Counted from the stretch's first letter, positions 18,261-27,190 are shown. The stretch is 64,000 bases of DNA from DASZHJ01 sp035581425 (GCA_035581425.1 DATJVP010000069.1:1-64000), one strand, 5' to 3'. Numbers and translations are program-made. Notes: generated by a model not told the origin, from the letters alone.

Positions 18261-18276
18261 TGAGGGTGCCAGACTC

Positions 18277-19149
18277 ATGCGCACCACGACCGGCTTTCCC
18301 AGGGTAACCGCCGCGGCGATGGTGGGCCCTGCGACTGTCGTCGTCGTCCTCCTGCTCGTCCTCCCGCTGATGCTCCTCCTCCGCTACAGCCTCAACCGGT
18401 TCATACCGGGACAGTTCATGGTGGAGGCGCTCACGGCGGAGAATTACGTCAAGGTCTTCGCCGATCCATACTATCGGAACGTCCTCTTCCTCACCGCGGG
18501 AATTGCGGCACTCTGCACGTTGCTCTGTCTCCTCATCGCCTATCCCGCGGCCTATCTGTTGGCGCGGACGCGCTCGCGCTACAAGAGCTGGCTCATCCTT
18601 CTGGTGGTGATGCCGCTCTTCGTCGGCAATGCCGTGCGCGCGGCCGGCTGGATCGTCGTCTTCGGACAGCGGGGCGCCTTCAACGCGGCGCTGCAGTGGC
18701 TCGGGATCGTCAATGCGCCGCTCGAGATCATGTACACGCCCCTCGCGGTGATCGTCGCGATCACGGGGTTCAACCTGCCCTTCATGGTGCTGACCCTGCA
18801 GAGCGTGCTCGAGGGCATCGACCCCGCGCTCGAGGAGGCGGCCCTCGGCATGGGCGCTCCCCCCATGACCGCCTTCCGCAAGGTGACGCTGCCCCTCTCG
18901 CTGCCGGGTGTCGTCGCGGGATCGATGCTCTGCTTCATCCTCGCGATGAACGCCTACGCGACGCCGGTGCTGCTGGGCGGGCCCAGATTCCAGATGATGG
19001 CGCCCCTGGTCTATACGCAGATCTCCGAGCAGGCGAATTGGCCGCTCGGCGGCGCCCTCGCTTTCGTGCTGATGATCGCGACCTTGCTCTTGACCGTCGG
19101 CGCCAATACCCTGGTGCAGCGCCGCTACCGCCGACGCGGGGTCCTCTGA
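18277..19149 (+). CDS. Polyamine-type ABC transporter permease (PotB-like)
   Basis: 290 aa. The first helix (MVGPATVVVVLLLVLPLMLLL) and RYSLNRF resemble PotB/PotH. The membrane segment around SWLILLVVMPLFVGNAVRA and the coupling loop EEAALGMGAPPMTAFRKVTLP are diagnostic. Its stop TGA overlaps the ATG of the dioxygenase gene by 1 nt (TGATG), so transport and oxygenase genes are translationally coupled. Confidence 0.91.
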   Translation: MRTTTGFPRVTAAAMVGPATVVVVLLLVLPLMLLLRYSLNRFIPGQFMVEALTAENYVKVFADPYYRNVLFLTAGIAALCTLLCLLIAYPAAYLLARTRSRYKSWLILLVVMPLFVGNAVRAAGWIVVFGQRGAFNAALQWLGIVNAPLEIMYTPLAVIVAITGFNLPFMVLTLQSVLEGIDPALEEAALGMGAPPMTAFRKVTLPLSLPGVVAGSMLCFILAMNAYATPVLLGGPRFQMMAPLVYTQISEQANWPLGGALAFVLMIATLLLTVGANTLVQRRYRRRGVL

Positions 19150-20204
19150 TGGACGGCAATGCGACAATTGAGAGCCGCGCCGATTGGCGCGGGCCCGAGA
19201 TTACGAAGCGCCAAGACTGGATTCACCGCTTCAGCGCCGCGGAGATCGTGGAGCTGGAGGGCGCCTACGCGACGGCGTGCCGCCGCGGCAAGACGCTCGC
19301 AACGCTGACGGCGGAGGATTTCCCGCTGCCCTCGCTTGGCGCAGTCTTCGAACGCGCGCTCGACGAGCTGGAGAATGGGCTCGGTATCCGGCACTTCCGC
19401 GGCTTTCCCGCTCTCAACTATTCGAAGGAAGCGCTGCGGCTCATCTATTGGGGGATCGGGAAGCATTTGGGAACCGCGGTCTCGCAGAGCCGCGACGGCG
19501 AGCTCCTCGGCGATGTCCGTGATGTCGGGGCCGACATCAACACGCCGACCGGGCGCGGCTATCGCAGCAATCAGGAGCTCATCTTCCACGCGGATTCCTG
19601 CGACGTCGTGGGATTGATGGTGCTGCGCACGGCGCAGAGCGGCGGACTCAGCAAGGTCGCGAGCTCGGTTGCGGTCCACAACGAGATCGCACGACAAAGA
19701 CCCGATCTCCTGGAGACACTCTACGAGCCCTTCGTCTGGAGCTGGCAAGGCGGCGAGGGACCGGGTGACAAGGCTTACTACATGCAACCGGTCTTCAGCC
19801 GGCATCGCGGCAAGTTCTCCTGCCGCTACATCCGACCGCATATCGAGTCTGCGCAGCGTTTCCCGGAGGTACCGCGGCTCAGCGCGCGGCAGATCGCGGC
19901 GATGGATCTCCTGGACCAAATCGTGCGCGACGAGGCCTTCCACTTCTCCATGATGTTCGAGCCCGGCGACATCCAGTTCCTCAACAATCACGTCTGCCTG
20001 CATTCCCGCACCGCGTTCGAGGATTGGCCGGAGCCCGACCAGAGACGGCATCTCCTGCGCATGTGGCTCTCGGTCGCGAATAGCCGGGAGCTCAGCCCGC
20101 TGATGTCGGCGATCTATCGCGACCAGCACGCGGGCGCGCTCCGCGGCGGCTTCCCCTCTCGCACGGGCGGCTACCGCTACGAGACGCCTGGTAGCGCCGG
20201 ATAG
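19149..20204 (+). CDS. TauD/TfdA-family Fe(II)/2-oxoglutarate dioxygenase
   Basis: 351 aa from ATG at 19149. The facial triad is visible: His147 and Asp149 in FHADSCDVVGL and His285 in VCLHSRTAFED, plus Arg304 (HLLRMW) for the 2-oxoglutarate carboxylate. Other conserved blocks are IYWGIGKHLGTAVSQ and RYIESAQRFPEVPRL-like sequence. The family hydroxylates small acids or amines (taurine, 2,4-D, betaine-type substrates) with release of CO2 and succinate. Two nucleotides separate it from the UbiD gene, arguing for a joint pathway. Confidence 0.87.
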   Translation: MDGNATIESRADWRGPEITKRQDWIHRFSAAEIVELEGAYATACRRGKTLATLTAEDFPLPSLGAVFERALDELENGLGIRHFRGFPALNYSKEALRLIYWGIGKHLGTAVSQSRDGELLGDVRDVGADINTPTGRGYRSNQELIFHADSCDVVGLMVLRTAQSGGLSKVASSVAVHNEIARQRPDLLETLYEPFVWSWQGGEGPGDKAYYMQPVFSRHRGKFSCRYIRPHIESAQRFPEVPRLSARQIAAMDLLDQIVRDEAFHFSMMFEPGDIQFLNNHVCLHSRTAFEDWPEPDQRRHLLRMWLSVANSRELSPLMSAIYRDQHAGALRGGFPSRTGGYRYETPGSAG

Positions 20205-20206
20205 CG

Positions 20207-21532
20207 ATGCGCGATTACGTCGAGCGGCTGCTGGCGCGGAGCGAGATGCGCATCGTCGAGCGCGAGGTCGATCCTCGACACGAGCTCGCCGCAGTGACGA
20301 AGCTCTCGCAGGCCGAAAGCGGGCTTCCGATCCTCTTCCGACGCGTCAAGGGCAGCGCCTTTTCTGTCGTGACCAATCTCTACGGCAGCCGCGCGCGGCT
20401 CTGCGAGATGATCGGCGCCGCCGACGGCAATTTCCCGCGGCGTTGGCTCGAGCTCAAATCGGGGATGCGGCCGACCGCCGCCGAGTTCCTGCGCGCCGTC
20501 GCGAAGCCCGCCGGCCTTCGCACGGGCCGCCTCTCCGATCTCCCGCAGATCGTCTACTGGGAGCGCGATGCCGCGCCCTACATCACCTCCGCGATCTATC
20601 TCGCGAAGGAGCCTAATAGCGGCGTCGCCAATCTCTCCTTCCATCGCTCCATGTACGTGAGCGACGGCGAGCTCCGCATTCGCCTCGGCACCACGCACGA
20701 CCTCACGCGATACCAGGCGAAGGCGGAGGCTCGCGGCGAGGCCTTGCCCGCAGCGCTCCTGATCGGGACCGCCCCCGACATCTTCCTGGCCGCCGCGGCC
20801 TCGCTCCCATATGAGACCGACGAACTCTCAGCAGCGGCGCAGATCCGCGGCCGCCCCGTGGAGATGCGGCCCTGCGAGACCATCGACCTCATGGTACCTG
20901 CGGATACGGAGATCGTCGTCGAGGGCGAGATCCTCCCAAATGTCCGCAGGCCGGAAGGACCCTTCGGCGAGTTCATGGGCTACTACGTGCCGCAAGGCGA
21001 CAATCACGTCTTCCGCGTGACGCACGTTAGCTGGCGAGAGAACGCGATCTATCACGGGCTACTCTGCGGCTCGCCGGAGGACCTGCGGCTTCTGGAAGAG
21101 GCGACCGCCGCGCGCATCTACGAGCATCTCCTGAAGCAGGTGCCCGGCGTCGCGCGCGTCGCCGTGCATTCGGCGCTGCTCTGCACCGTCGTCGCCATCG
21201 AGCAGCGCTATGCGGGCCATGCGCGGCACGTGGCACTCGCGGCAGTCGGCTCGCATCTCGACTACAACAAGTCCGTGATCGTCGTTGACGAGGACGTGGA
21301 CGTGCACGATCTCGACGATGTCTGGTGGGCCTTCCTGACGCGCGGGCGCGCCGATACCCGCGTTACCGTCATTCCCGACGTGCCCGGCTTCTATCGCGAT
21401 CCCCAGCGCGACCACTGGGGCCGCCTTCTCATCGACGCGACGAAGCCGCTGGGGCGCGCCGAGGAGTTCGAGCGGCGGCGCATTCCCGGCGAGGATCGCA
21501 TCCGTCTCGCGGACTATTTCGGCAAGCGGTAA
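20207..21532 (+). CDS. UbiD-family prenylated-FMN-dependent (de)carboxylase
   Basis: 441 aa. The UbiD core is recognisable by LPILFRRVKGSAFSVVTNLYGSR-like N-terminal sequence, LGTTHDLTRYQ, and the active-site motif EGPFGEFMGYY with Glu250 and Glu255 at the spacing of Fdc1 Glu277/Glu282. It ends with VDATKPLGR-like sequence (IDATKPLGRAEEF) before the C-terminal tail. Family members reversibly decarboxylate aromatic or alpha,beta-unsaturated acids using prenylated FMN made by UbiX. No ubiX lies in the window. The position between a dioxygenase and a second importer suggests a catabolic role rather than ubiquinone synthesis. Confidence 0.88.
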   Translation: MRDYVERLLARSEMRIVEREVDPRHELAAVTKLSQAESGLPILFRRVKGSAFSVVTNLYGSRARLCEMIGAADGNFPRRWLELKSGMRPTAAEFLRAVAKPAGLRTGRLSDLPQIVYWERDAAPYITSAIYLAKEPNSGVANLSFHRSMYVSDGELRIRLGTTHDLTRYQAKAEARGEALPAALLIGTAPDIFLAAAASLPYETDELSAAAQIRGRPVEMRPCETIDLMVPADTEIVVEGEILPNVRRPEGPFGEFMGYYVPQGDNHVFRVTHVSWRENAIYHGLLCGSPEDLRLLEEATAARIYEHLLKQVPGVARVAVHSALLCTVVAIEQRYAGHARHVALAAVGSHLDYNKSVIVVDEDVDVHDLDDVWWAFLTRGRADTRVTVIPDVPGFYRDPQRDHWGRLLIDATKPLGRAEEFERRRIPGEDRIRLADYFGKR

Positions 21533-21548
21533 GCACGGGGCGGACGGG

Positions 21549-22451
21549 GTGCTCTCGCAACTCGAGTCCCTCGCCGTCAACATGCTCGAGCAAGGGTTTC
21601 TCTTCAGTTTCCTCGGGCTCGGCGTGCTCCTCACATTCCGCTTCTTCCGCTTCCCGGATTTGACCGCGGAGGGGAGCTACCCTCTGGGCGGCGCGGTTGC
21701 GGCGACGCTGCTGGTCGGCGGCGTCAATCCTTACCTCGCGACGCTTGCGGCCGTCCTCGCGGGGGCGGCGGCCGGTAGCGTCACCGCTCTCATCCACACC
21801 AAGCTTCGGATCAACAACATCATCGCGGGCATCGTCGTGATGACCGCGCTTTACAGCGTGAACCTCCGCGTAATGGGGCGCGCCAATGTCTCGCTGCTGA
21901 GCACCCCCGGCGTCTTCGCGGACGTCGCAAGCGCGATGACCGCGCTGGGCGTGCCCATGCAGGAGGACGCGGCGACGACGATTGCGGCGACGCTCGTCCT
22001 GCTGCTCGCGGTCGCGGCGGCGCTCATATTCTTTCTGCACACGGATCTAGGCCTCGCCGTGCGCGCGACCGGCGAGAACGAAACCATGATCCGCTCCCTC
22101 GGCGTCGACACCGACGGCACCAAGATGATCGGGCTCGCGATCTCGAATGGCGCGATCGCGCTCTCGGGCGCGCTCGTCGCGCAGAATCACGGCTTCGCCG
22201 ATATCGGCATGGGGATCGGAATCCTCGTGACGGGCGCGGCTTCGGTTCTCATCGGCGAGGCGATCTTCGGCGACCGCTCGATCGAGCGCTGGGTGCTGGC
22301 GGCGATCTCGGGGGCATTGCTCTACCGTCTGCTGGTGGCGGCGGCGCTCCGCGTGGGCCTCGACCCCGTCGATCTCAAGCTCATCACGGCGGCACTGCTG
22401 CTCGCGGCGCTTGCGTTACCGCGCATTCGCGGCCGCCTCCTGCGGCGGTGA
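21549..22451 (+). CDS. ABC transporter permease, TrpY/ABC_sub_bind-associated type
   Basis: 300 aa from GTG at 21549. About eight to nine hydrophobic segments: LFSFLGLGVLLTFRFFRFPD at the start, then IIAGIVVMTALYSVNLRVMGR and a C-terminal LITAALLLAALALPRI. It resembles BPD_transp_2 (LivH/RbsC-like) permeases that pair with ABC_sub_bind binding proteins. The gap to UbiD is 16 nt and to the ATPase 4 nt. A single permease gene implies a homodimeric channel. Confidence 0.87.
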   Translation: MLSQLESLAVNMLEQGFLFSFLGLGVLLTFRFFRFPDLTAEGSYPLGGAVAATLLVGGVNPYLATLAAVLAGAAAGSVTALIHTKLRINNIIAGIVVMTALYSVNLRVMGRANVSLLSTPGVFADVASAMTALGVPMQEDAATTIAATLVLLLAVAAALIFFLHTDLGLAVRATGENETMIRSLGVDTDGTKMIGLAISNGAIALSGALVAQNHGFADIGMGIGILVTGAASVLIGEAIFGDRSIERWVLAAISGALLYRLLVAAALRVGLDPVDLKLITAALLLAALALPRIRGRLLRR

Positions 22452-22455
22452 CGGC

Positions 22456-23253
22456 ATGCTCGTCCTCCGCGGCCTCGTCAAGACCTACCTCGCGGGCACG
22501 CTCAATGCCGCGACTGCGCTCGACGGCATCGATCTCGAGATCGGCGACGGCGAGTTCGTGACCGTCATCGGCTCGAACGGCGCCGGGAAATCCACGCTGC
22601 TCAAGGCGATCGCGGGGCTCGTCGAGCCCGGCCGCGGGAGCATCGAACTCGACGGCCGCGACATCACGCGCGAGCCCGTCTGGCGCCGCGCGGCGCTCAT
22701 CGGGCGGATCGCGCAGGACCCGCAGGAGAGCACCTGCGCGGTCATGACCATTGCCGAGAATCTCGCGATGGCCGGGAAGCGCGGGCGGCGCCGGGGCCTC
22801 AGCCGTGCCGTGACGCCAGGGCTTCGGGACCGGTTCCGCGCGACACTCGCGGAGGTAGGGCTCGGACTCGAGGGCCGTCTCGATACGCGGTTGGGCGCGC
22901 TCTCGGGCGGACAACGCCAGGCGATCGCGCTGCTGATGGCGACGCTCACGCACCCGCGCCTGCTGCTTCTGGACGAGCACCTCGCGAGCCTCGATCCCAA
23001 GACCGGCGAGGCCGTGATGACCATGACTGCGGGGATCATCGCGGCGGGCAAGCTCACGACGCTCATGGTCACGCACAACATGCAGGAGGCGATCCGCTGG
23101 GGAAGCCGCCTTGTCATGATGCATGCCGGGCGGATCATCCTCGATGTCGTTGGCGCCGAGAAATCGCAGCTCACCGTCGCCGCTCTGGTCGAGAAATTCC
23201 ACGAGGCGAGTCGCTCGGCGCTCACGGAGGACCGCCTGCTTTTGACGCCGTGA
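22456..23253 (+). CDS. ABC transporter ATP-binding protein, ABC_sub_bind-associated
   Basis: 265 aa from ATG at 22456 (MLVLRGLVKTYLAGT). Walker A GSNGAGKST, signature LSGGQRQA, and Walker B LLLLDEHLASLDPKTGE with DEH in place of DEP, a variant usual in this small-molecule uptake subfamily. H-loop LMVTHNMQEAI is present. It partners with the permease at 21549 and the binding protein at 23304. Confidence 0.9.
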   Translation: MLVLRGLVKTYLAGTLNAATALDGIDLEIGDGEFVTVIGSNGAGKSTLLKAIAGLVEPGRGSIELDGRDITREPVWRRAALIGRIAQDPQESTCAVMTIAENLAMAGKRGRRRGLSRAVTPGLRDRFRATLAEVGLGLEGRLDTRLGALSGGQRQAIALLMATLTHPRLLLLDEHLASLDPKTGEAVMTMTAGIIAAGKLTTLMVTHNMQEAIRWGSRLVMMHAGRIILDVVGAEKSQLTVAALVEKFHEASRSALTEDRLLLTP

Positions 23254-23303
23254 CGCCCGCCGACCTACGATCGCGGCGGGAAAACGATCGGGAGGGCCGT
23301 GTC

Positions 23304-24311
23304 ATGCGCGCGGGGAAATTGGGGCTTTGGTCCTTGTGTGCGCTGCTGCTGGCGGGAGCGGGTCCCGCTTCGGCGCAGCAGGCGGCAGCGCCCGAGCCCG
23401 GCCGCACTTATCACGTGGGATTCTCGCAGATCGTCGACCATCCCGCGCTCAACGAGACTCGCCGCGGCTTCGTGGACGGGCTGAAACAGGCGGGCTTCGT
23501 CGAAGGCAAGAACCTCGACTTCCAGGTCTTGATCGCGCAGGGCGACGTCGGCAACGCCCGCAACATCGCGGAGAAATTCCTTGCGGATAAGGTCGATCTA
23601 ATGGCGCCCTGTACCACCCCCAACGTCCAGGCGACGATCCGCGTGGCGCAGGGCTCGACTATTCCCATCGCCTTCGGCTGCGTCACGAACCCCGTCGAGG
23701 CCGGTATACTCAAATCGCTGGATCAGCCGACCGGCACCAACGTCACGGGGATCTACGGCATCCCGCCGGTCGAGCAGATGTTCGAGATCCTGCTGCAGAT
23801 CAAGTCCGACGCCAAGACCATCGGCACGATCTATAACGGCTCGGAATCGAATTCCGTCGTCATCGACAAGCTCGCCAAGGCCGAGGCGACGAAGCGCGGC
23901 TTGGGCTGGGTCGAAGTGCAGGTCGCCTCGAGCGCGGAGGTCAAGAGCGCGATCGAATCCCTGGTGGGCCGCGTAGACACGCTGCTGATGCCGCAGGACA
24001 ACACCGTGGCCTCCGCCTTCGATGCGGTGGTGAAGGTCGCACGTGACAACAAGCTCCCGCTCTTCTCGCTGGACACCTCGACGGTCGAGCGCGGCGCCAT
24101 CGCCTCCTACGCCCAGAACCAGTATCAGACCGGCGTCGACTGGGCGACGGAGGTCGCCGTGCCAATTCTCCTGGGACGCAACGCCGGTACCATCGTTCCC
24201 GTGCGCTATCGCGCCTGGGATCTCTACGTCAATACCGCCGCAGCCTCCGCGATGAACGTGACCGTGCCGCCGGTGCTGGTGCAGAAGGCGAAGAAGGTTT
24301 TCGAAAAATAG
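23304..24311 (+). CDS. ABC_sub_bind family periplasmic binding protein (TrpX-like)
   Basis: 335 aa from ATG at 23304 with GGGAGGGCC upstream. A Sec signal (LGLWSLCALLLAGAGPASAQ) precedes a PF04392-type domain: VGFSQIVDHPALNETRRGFVDG, then AEKFLADKVDLMAPCTTPNV, and TIYNGSESNS in the hinge. Members with known ligands bind tryptophan or tyrosine, but many are uncharacterised. It is the last gene of the ten-gene array. A 14-bp GC-rich palindrome directly follows the stop. Confidence 0.88.
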   Translation: MRAGKLGLWSLCALLLAGAGPASAQQAAAPEPGRTYHVGFSQIVDHPALNETRRGFVDGLKQAGFVEGKNLDFQVLIAQGDVGNARNIAEKFLADKVDLMAPCTTPNVQATIRVAQGSTIPIAFGCVTNPVEAGILKSLDQPTGTNVTGIYGIPPVEQMFEILLQIKSDAKTIGTIYNGSESNSVVIDKLAKAEATKRGLGWVEVQVASSAEVKSAIESLVGRVDTLLMPQDNTVASAFDAVVKVARDNKLPLFSLDTSTVERGAIASYAQNQYQTGVDWATEVAVPILLGRNAGTIVPVRYRAWDLYVNTAAASAMNVTVPPVLVQKAKKVFEK

Positions 24312-24312
24312 G

Positions 24313-24326
24313 GCGCTCGCGAGCGC
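24313..24326 (+). terminator. GC-rich palindrome after the array, possible weak terminator
   Basis: gcgctcgcgagcgc is a perfect 14-bp palindrome starting just after the binding-protein stop. No T-run follows, so intrinsic termination is doubtful; it may be a pause or 3'-end stabilising structure. Confidence 0.3.
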
Positions 24327-24434
24327 AGGGCGCTTTGCTGCGATCCGAATTTTGACATCGGCCCAGTGAGGTCCGTCACACCTCCTTATTCACTCGCGCC
24401 ATATTCTCGGACCGCGGCTGTCCGGGAGGGTGAA

Positions 24435-24644
24435 ATGTCTCAGCGGTCGGGCCTTTGGCGAATTCATCTTGCTCGCGTTCCCAGAATTTCCCGCGCGTGC
24501 GGCGAGATTCTCCTGTGCACGGCGGCAATTCTGATTCCGCCCCTGCTGATTGCGGATTTCGTGGTCTGGGTCTTGACCCACAGTCCCGGCGGCATTACCC
24601 CGGGCCAATTCCTGATGCTATCCTTTACACCATCCAGTTGGTGA
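24435..24644 (+). CDS. Possible small single-pass membrane protein
   Basis: 69 aa, not recognised. The ATG at 24435 has a good GGGAGGGTGA ribosome site. The product has a basic N-terminus (about 20 residues with Arg/His) and one hydrophobic segment, ILLCTAAILIPPLLIADFVV, followed by WVLTHSPGG. Its base composition is lower in GC than its neighbours. It ends 19 nt before the AraC-type regulator and could be co-transcribed. It may also be a non-coding stretch; the 24312-24663 gap holds nothing else. Confidence 0.4.
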   Translation: MSQRSGLWRIHLARVPRISRACGEILLCTAAILIPPLLIADFVVWVLTHSPGGITPGQFLMLSFTPSSW

Positions 24645-24663
24645 GGCCTCACTCGGCAGACGG

Positions 24664-25584
24664 ATGGATTCGAGAGCGCAAAGGCGGCCGGCAGCAGTCG
24701 AGGTGACCCGGAAGCCGCTCTTCATGGGCGAGGCGCTGCAGATCGGCACGGTCGAGATGCGCCCGAGCTCAGATGCCTGTGGCGACATCGAATGGCAAAG
24801 CTCGAACGTCGTGGTGCTGCCTCTGAGCGGACTCTTCTCCAAGCACGATGGTCCCAATCGCCACGTCCTGGGGACGCCGAGCCACGCGGTCTTCGTCGCG
24901 GCGGAGATGCCTTACCGGATCGGCTTTCCCGGCGCGATCGGCGACCGCGCACTCGCCCTTCGCTTCGAGGAGACGCTCGCGCCCGAGCGCCTCGACCGGC
25001 GGGGCGAGGGCGTGGATCTGGCGCCGCACGGGCTTCTCTCGGCGGAAGCCATGATGCTGCGCAATCTGTTGCGGCTTCGCCTCGAGAGGGGCGATGCGGA
25101 GGAGCTCGAGATCGAAGCGCTGGGCCTCGAGCTCTTGGACGCCGCGCTCGAATCGATGCGCATCGGCAGAGCGCCGCGCCGCCGCTCCGTGCATCTGCGG
25201 CGAGCGCGCGCGGTGGCGCGCGTCAAGCAGGCGGTGGCGCTGGCGCCTTCCGAGAGATGGCGCCTTGCGGAGCTCGCCGACGTCGCCTGCCTCTCGCCCT
25301 TCCACCTCTGCCGGGTCTTTCGCGAGATCGTGGGCTGCTCGATCTACGATTACGTCCTGCAGGAGCGCCTCGCTCATGCACTCGAGGCGGTGCTGGACGG
25401 CGGCGAGGATCTCACGGGCATCGCCCTCGAGGCCGGATTCGCCAGCCACAGCCATTTCACCGCGCGTTTCCGGCGCTTCTTCGGCTGCACGCCGGCGGCG
25501 CTCCGCCGCGCCGCGACCGCAGGAGGGATCGCGGAATTGCGCAGGATCATGACAGCGCGCCGGAGCCACCCTCCCCTAGAGTGA
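24664..25584 (+). CDS. AraC-family transcriptional regulator
   Basis: 306 aa. The N-terminal half (about 1-175) is a sensing region without a recognised fold but with a beta-rich, cupin-like look (VVVLPLSGLFSKHDG). Residues about 195-295 form the two helix-turn-helix units: WRLAELADVACLSPFHLCRVF and LTGIALEAGFASHSHFTARF, ending with the AraC signature FFGCTPAALRR. It follows the ten-gene catabolic array and precedes an alpha/beta hydrolase, so it is a candidate activator for either (inference). Confidence 0.86.
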   Translation: MDSRAQRRPAAVEVTRKPLFMGEALQIGTVEMRPSSDACGDIEWQSSNVVVLPLSGLFSKHDGPNRHVLGTPSHAVFVAAEMPYRIGFPGAIGDRALALRFEETLAPERLDRRGEGVDLAPHGLLSAEAMMLRNLLRLRLERGDAEELEIEALGLELLDAALESMRIGRAPRRRSVHLRRARAVARVKQAVALAPSERWRLAELADVACLSPFHLCRVFREIVGCSIYDYVLQERLAHALEAVLDGGEDLTGIALEAGFASHSHFTARFRRFFGCTPAALRRAATAGGIAELRRIMTARRSHPPLE

Positions 25585-25631
25585 GCGCTGCGATCGCGGA
25601 TGCCCGCGATACGCGGCTGGAGGGTGGGATC

Positions 25632-26516
25632 ATGGATATCGCGAGCTTTCACGCGAGGCGGCGCTTCGCCGAAGTCGCCTCGGGGCGGATCGCTTATGTC
25701 GAGGAAGGCGAAGGACCGCCGGCGCTGTTCGTCGGCGGGGTGCCGCTCAACGGCTATCACTGGCGGCACGTCTTCGATCGGCTGTGCCGCCGGCGGCGAT
25801 GCATCGCGATCGACCTCATGGGCCTCGGCTACACCGAGATCGCGCCGGGGCAGCCGGTCTCCTTCAGGGCGCAGGCGCGAATGATCGCGGAAGTCCTGGA
25901 TGCGCTCGGGCTCGCGAAGGTCGATCTCGTCGCGAACGACAGCGGCGGCGCGATTGCGCAGATCTTCGCCTGCGCCCATCCCGAGCGCTTGAGCTCGCTT
26001 GTGCTCACGAATTGCGACGTTGACGAAGGTTGGCCGCCGCTTCAGATGTTGCCGGCGATCGAGCTCGCGCGTAGTGGCGCGCTCGCGCCGATCTTCCGGG
26101 CGATGGCCGAGCGCCCCGATCTCGCGCGCGAGCGGCATGCGAGGGGCGAGCCCGTGCCGCTCTTTCGCTGCTACGCCGATCCGCGCGTGCTCACGGACGA
26201 GGTGATCCGCCTTTACCTTGAGCGGCCCCTCTCCTCTCCGGAGCGGAGCGACGCCTTTCACCGCTATTGGCTAGGCTTCGACAATGCCGAGACCATCGCC
26301 ATCCGGCCCGCGCTCGCGGCGCTGCAAGTTCCGACCCTGATCGTCTGGGGCCTCGCCGATATCTTCTTCGACGTGAAATGGGCCTACTGGCTCAAGAACA
26401 CGATCCCCGGTGCGAGGCGCGTGGTCGAAGTTCCCGATGCGCGCTTGTTCTTCCCCGAAGACCGCCCCGATGCACTCGCCGGGCCGGCGCTCGAGTTCTG
26501 GGGCGAGCTGTCGTGA
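25632..26516 (+). CDS. Alpha/beta-hydrolase, dehalogenase-like, catalytic His missing
   Basis: 294 aa from ATG at 25632. The fold is clear: DLMGLGYTEI after strand 4, the nucleophile elbow VANDSGGAIAQ with Asp103, and an acid candidate Asp243 in WGLADIFF. Two key features are altered. The HGxP oxyanion motif is GGVP (VGGVPLNGYHW). The usual GHF histidine near the C-terminus is replaced: the segment reads VPDARLFFPEDRPD with Leu272 in its place. The DNA there is unambiguous and no frameshift is evident. It may be a non-catalytic or differently catalysed paralogue; naming it a haloalkane dehalogenase would be wrong. Confidence 0.8.
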   Translation: MDIASFHARRRFAEVASGRIAYVEEGEGPPALFVGGVPLNGYHWRHVFDRLCRRRRCIAIDLMGLGYTEIAPGQPVSFRAQARMIAEVLDALGLAKVDLVANDSGGAIAQIFACAHPERLSSLVLTNCDVDEGWPPLQMLPAIELARSGALAPIFRAMAERPDLARERHARGEPVPLFRCYADPRVLTDEVIRLYLERPLSSPERSDAFHRYWLGFDNAETIAIRPALAALQVPTLIVWGLADIFFDVKWAYWLKNTIPGARRVVEVPDARLFFPEDRPDALAGPALEFWGELS

Positions 26517-26542
26517 AATCGTGACGTCGCGGGACCCGGGCT

Positions 26543-27190
26543 TCAGTTCCCGACCTGCGGATCGAGCTGCCGCGCCGTATGCAGGTCCATCTCCGCGCCT
26601 TCGCGGTCTCCGACCTTCTGCTTTGCGATTCCACGATTGTAGAAGGCGCGCGCAAAGTTGAAATCGAGACGGAGGGCCTCGTCATAATCCTGAATGGCGC
26701 GGCGGTATTGACCCATGGCCGCGTACGCCAAGCCCCGGTTGTTGTAGATATTGGCATCGCGCGGCTTGAGGCCGATCGCTAGGTCGTAATCTTTGATCGC
26801 GCGCTCGTGCTGGCCTTGCGCCTCGTAGGCAATGCCCCGGTTTATGTAGGCGCTTGCGATTTTTGGATCGATCGCAATCGCGGAGTCGCAGCTCGCGATC
26901 GCCTTGTCGTACTGCCTTTCGTTCCCATAGGCGAAACCGAGATTCGCATAGGCGCTCGCGAGATCCGCCTTGGACTCCTTATTGGCACGGATCACCGCGT
27001 TGCAACCCTCGATCGTCTGATCGTCGGTCGCATCGCCATAGCACCAGCCCTTGAGCTGATCATAGGACTGCGCACGCGCCGCGGACGAGATGGCGATGAA
27101 GGCCGCGGCGATTATCGCGAAGGTCGCCGGCATGAGCCGGAGGATTTGATCGAAGCGGAAATGCTGCGTCGCGCGAGATGGCTCGCTCAT
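26543..27190 (-). CDS. Periplasmic TPR-repeat protein
   Basis: 215 aa if started at ATG 27190; ATG 27133 (MPATFAIIAAAF) is an alternative start. A signal segment MPATFAIIAAAFIAISSAAR with cleavage near ARAQ precedes about four tetratricopeptide repeats (ASAYANLGFAYGNERQYDKA; SAYINRGIAYEAQGQHERA; NIYNNRGLAYAAMGQYRRA; ARAFYNRGIAKQKVGDREGA). The two Cys in KGWCYGD and EGCNAV could pair in the periplasm. TPRs mediate protein contacts; the partner is unknown. Confidence 0.82.
   Translation of the reverse strand: MSEPSRATQHFRFDQILRLMPATFAIIAAAFIAISSAARAQSYDQLKGWCYGDATDDQTIEGCNAVIRANKESKADLASAYANLGFAYGNERQYDKAIASCDSAIAIDPKIASAYINRGIAYEAQGQHERAIKDYDLAIGLKPRDANIYNNRGLAYAAMGQYRRAIQDYDEALRLDFNFARAFYNRGIAKQKVGDREGAEMDLHTARQLDPQVGN

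Noticed and set aside
25632..26516. Calling the alpha/beta-hydrolase a haloalkane dehalogenase
   Set aside because: Catalytic His and the halide-binding Trp next to the nucleophile are missing; only the fold and the Asp support it.
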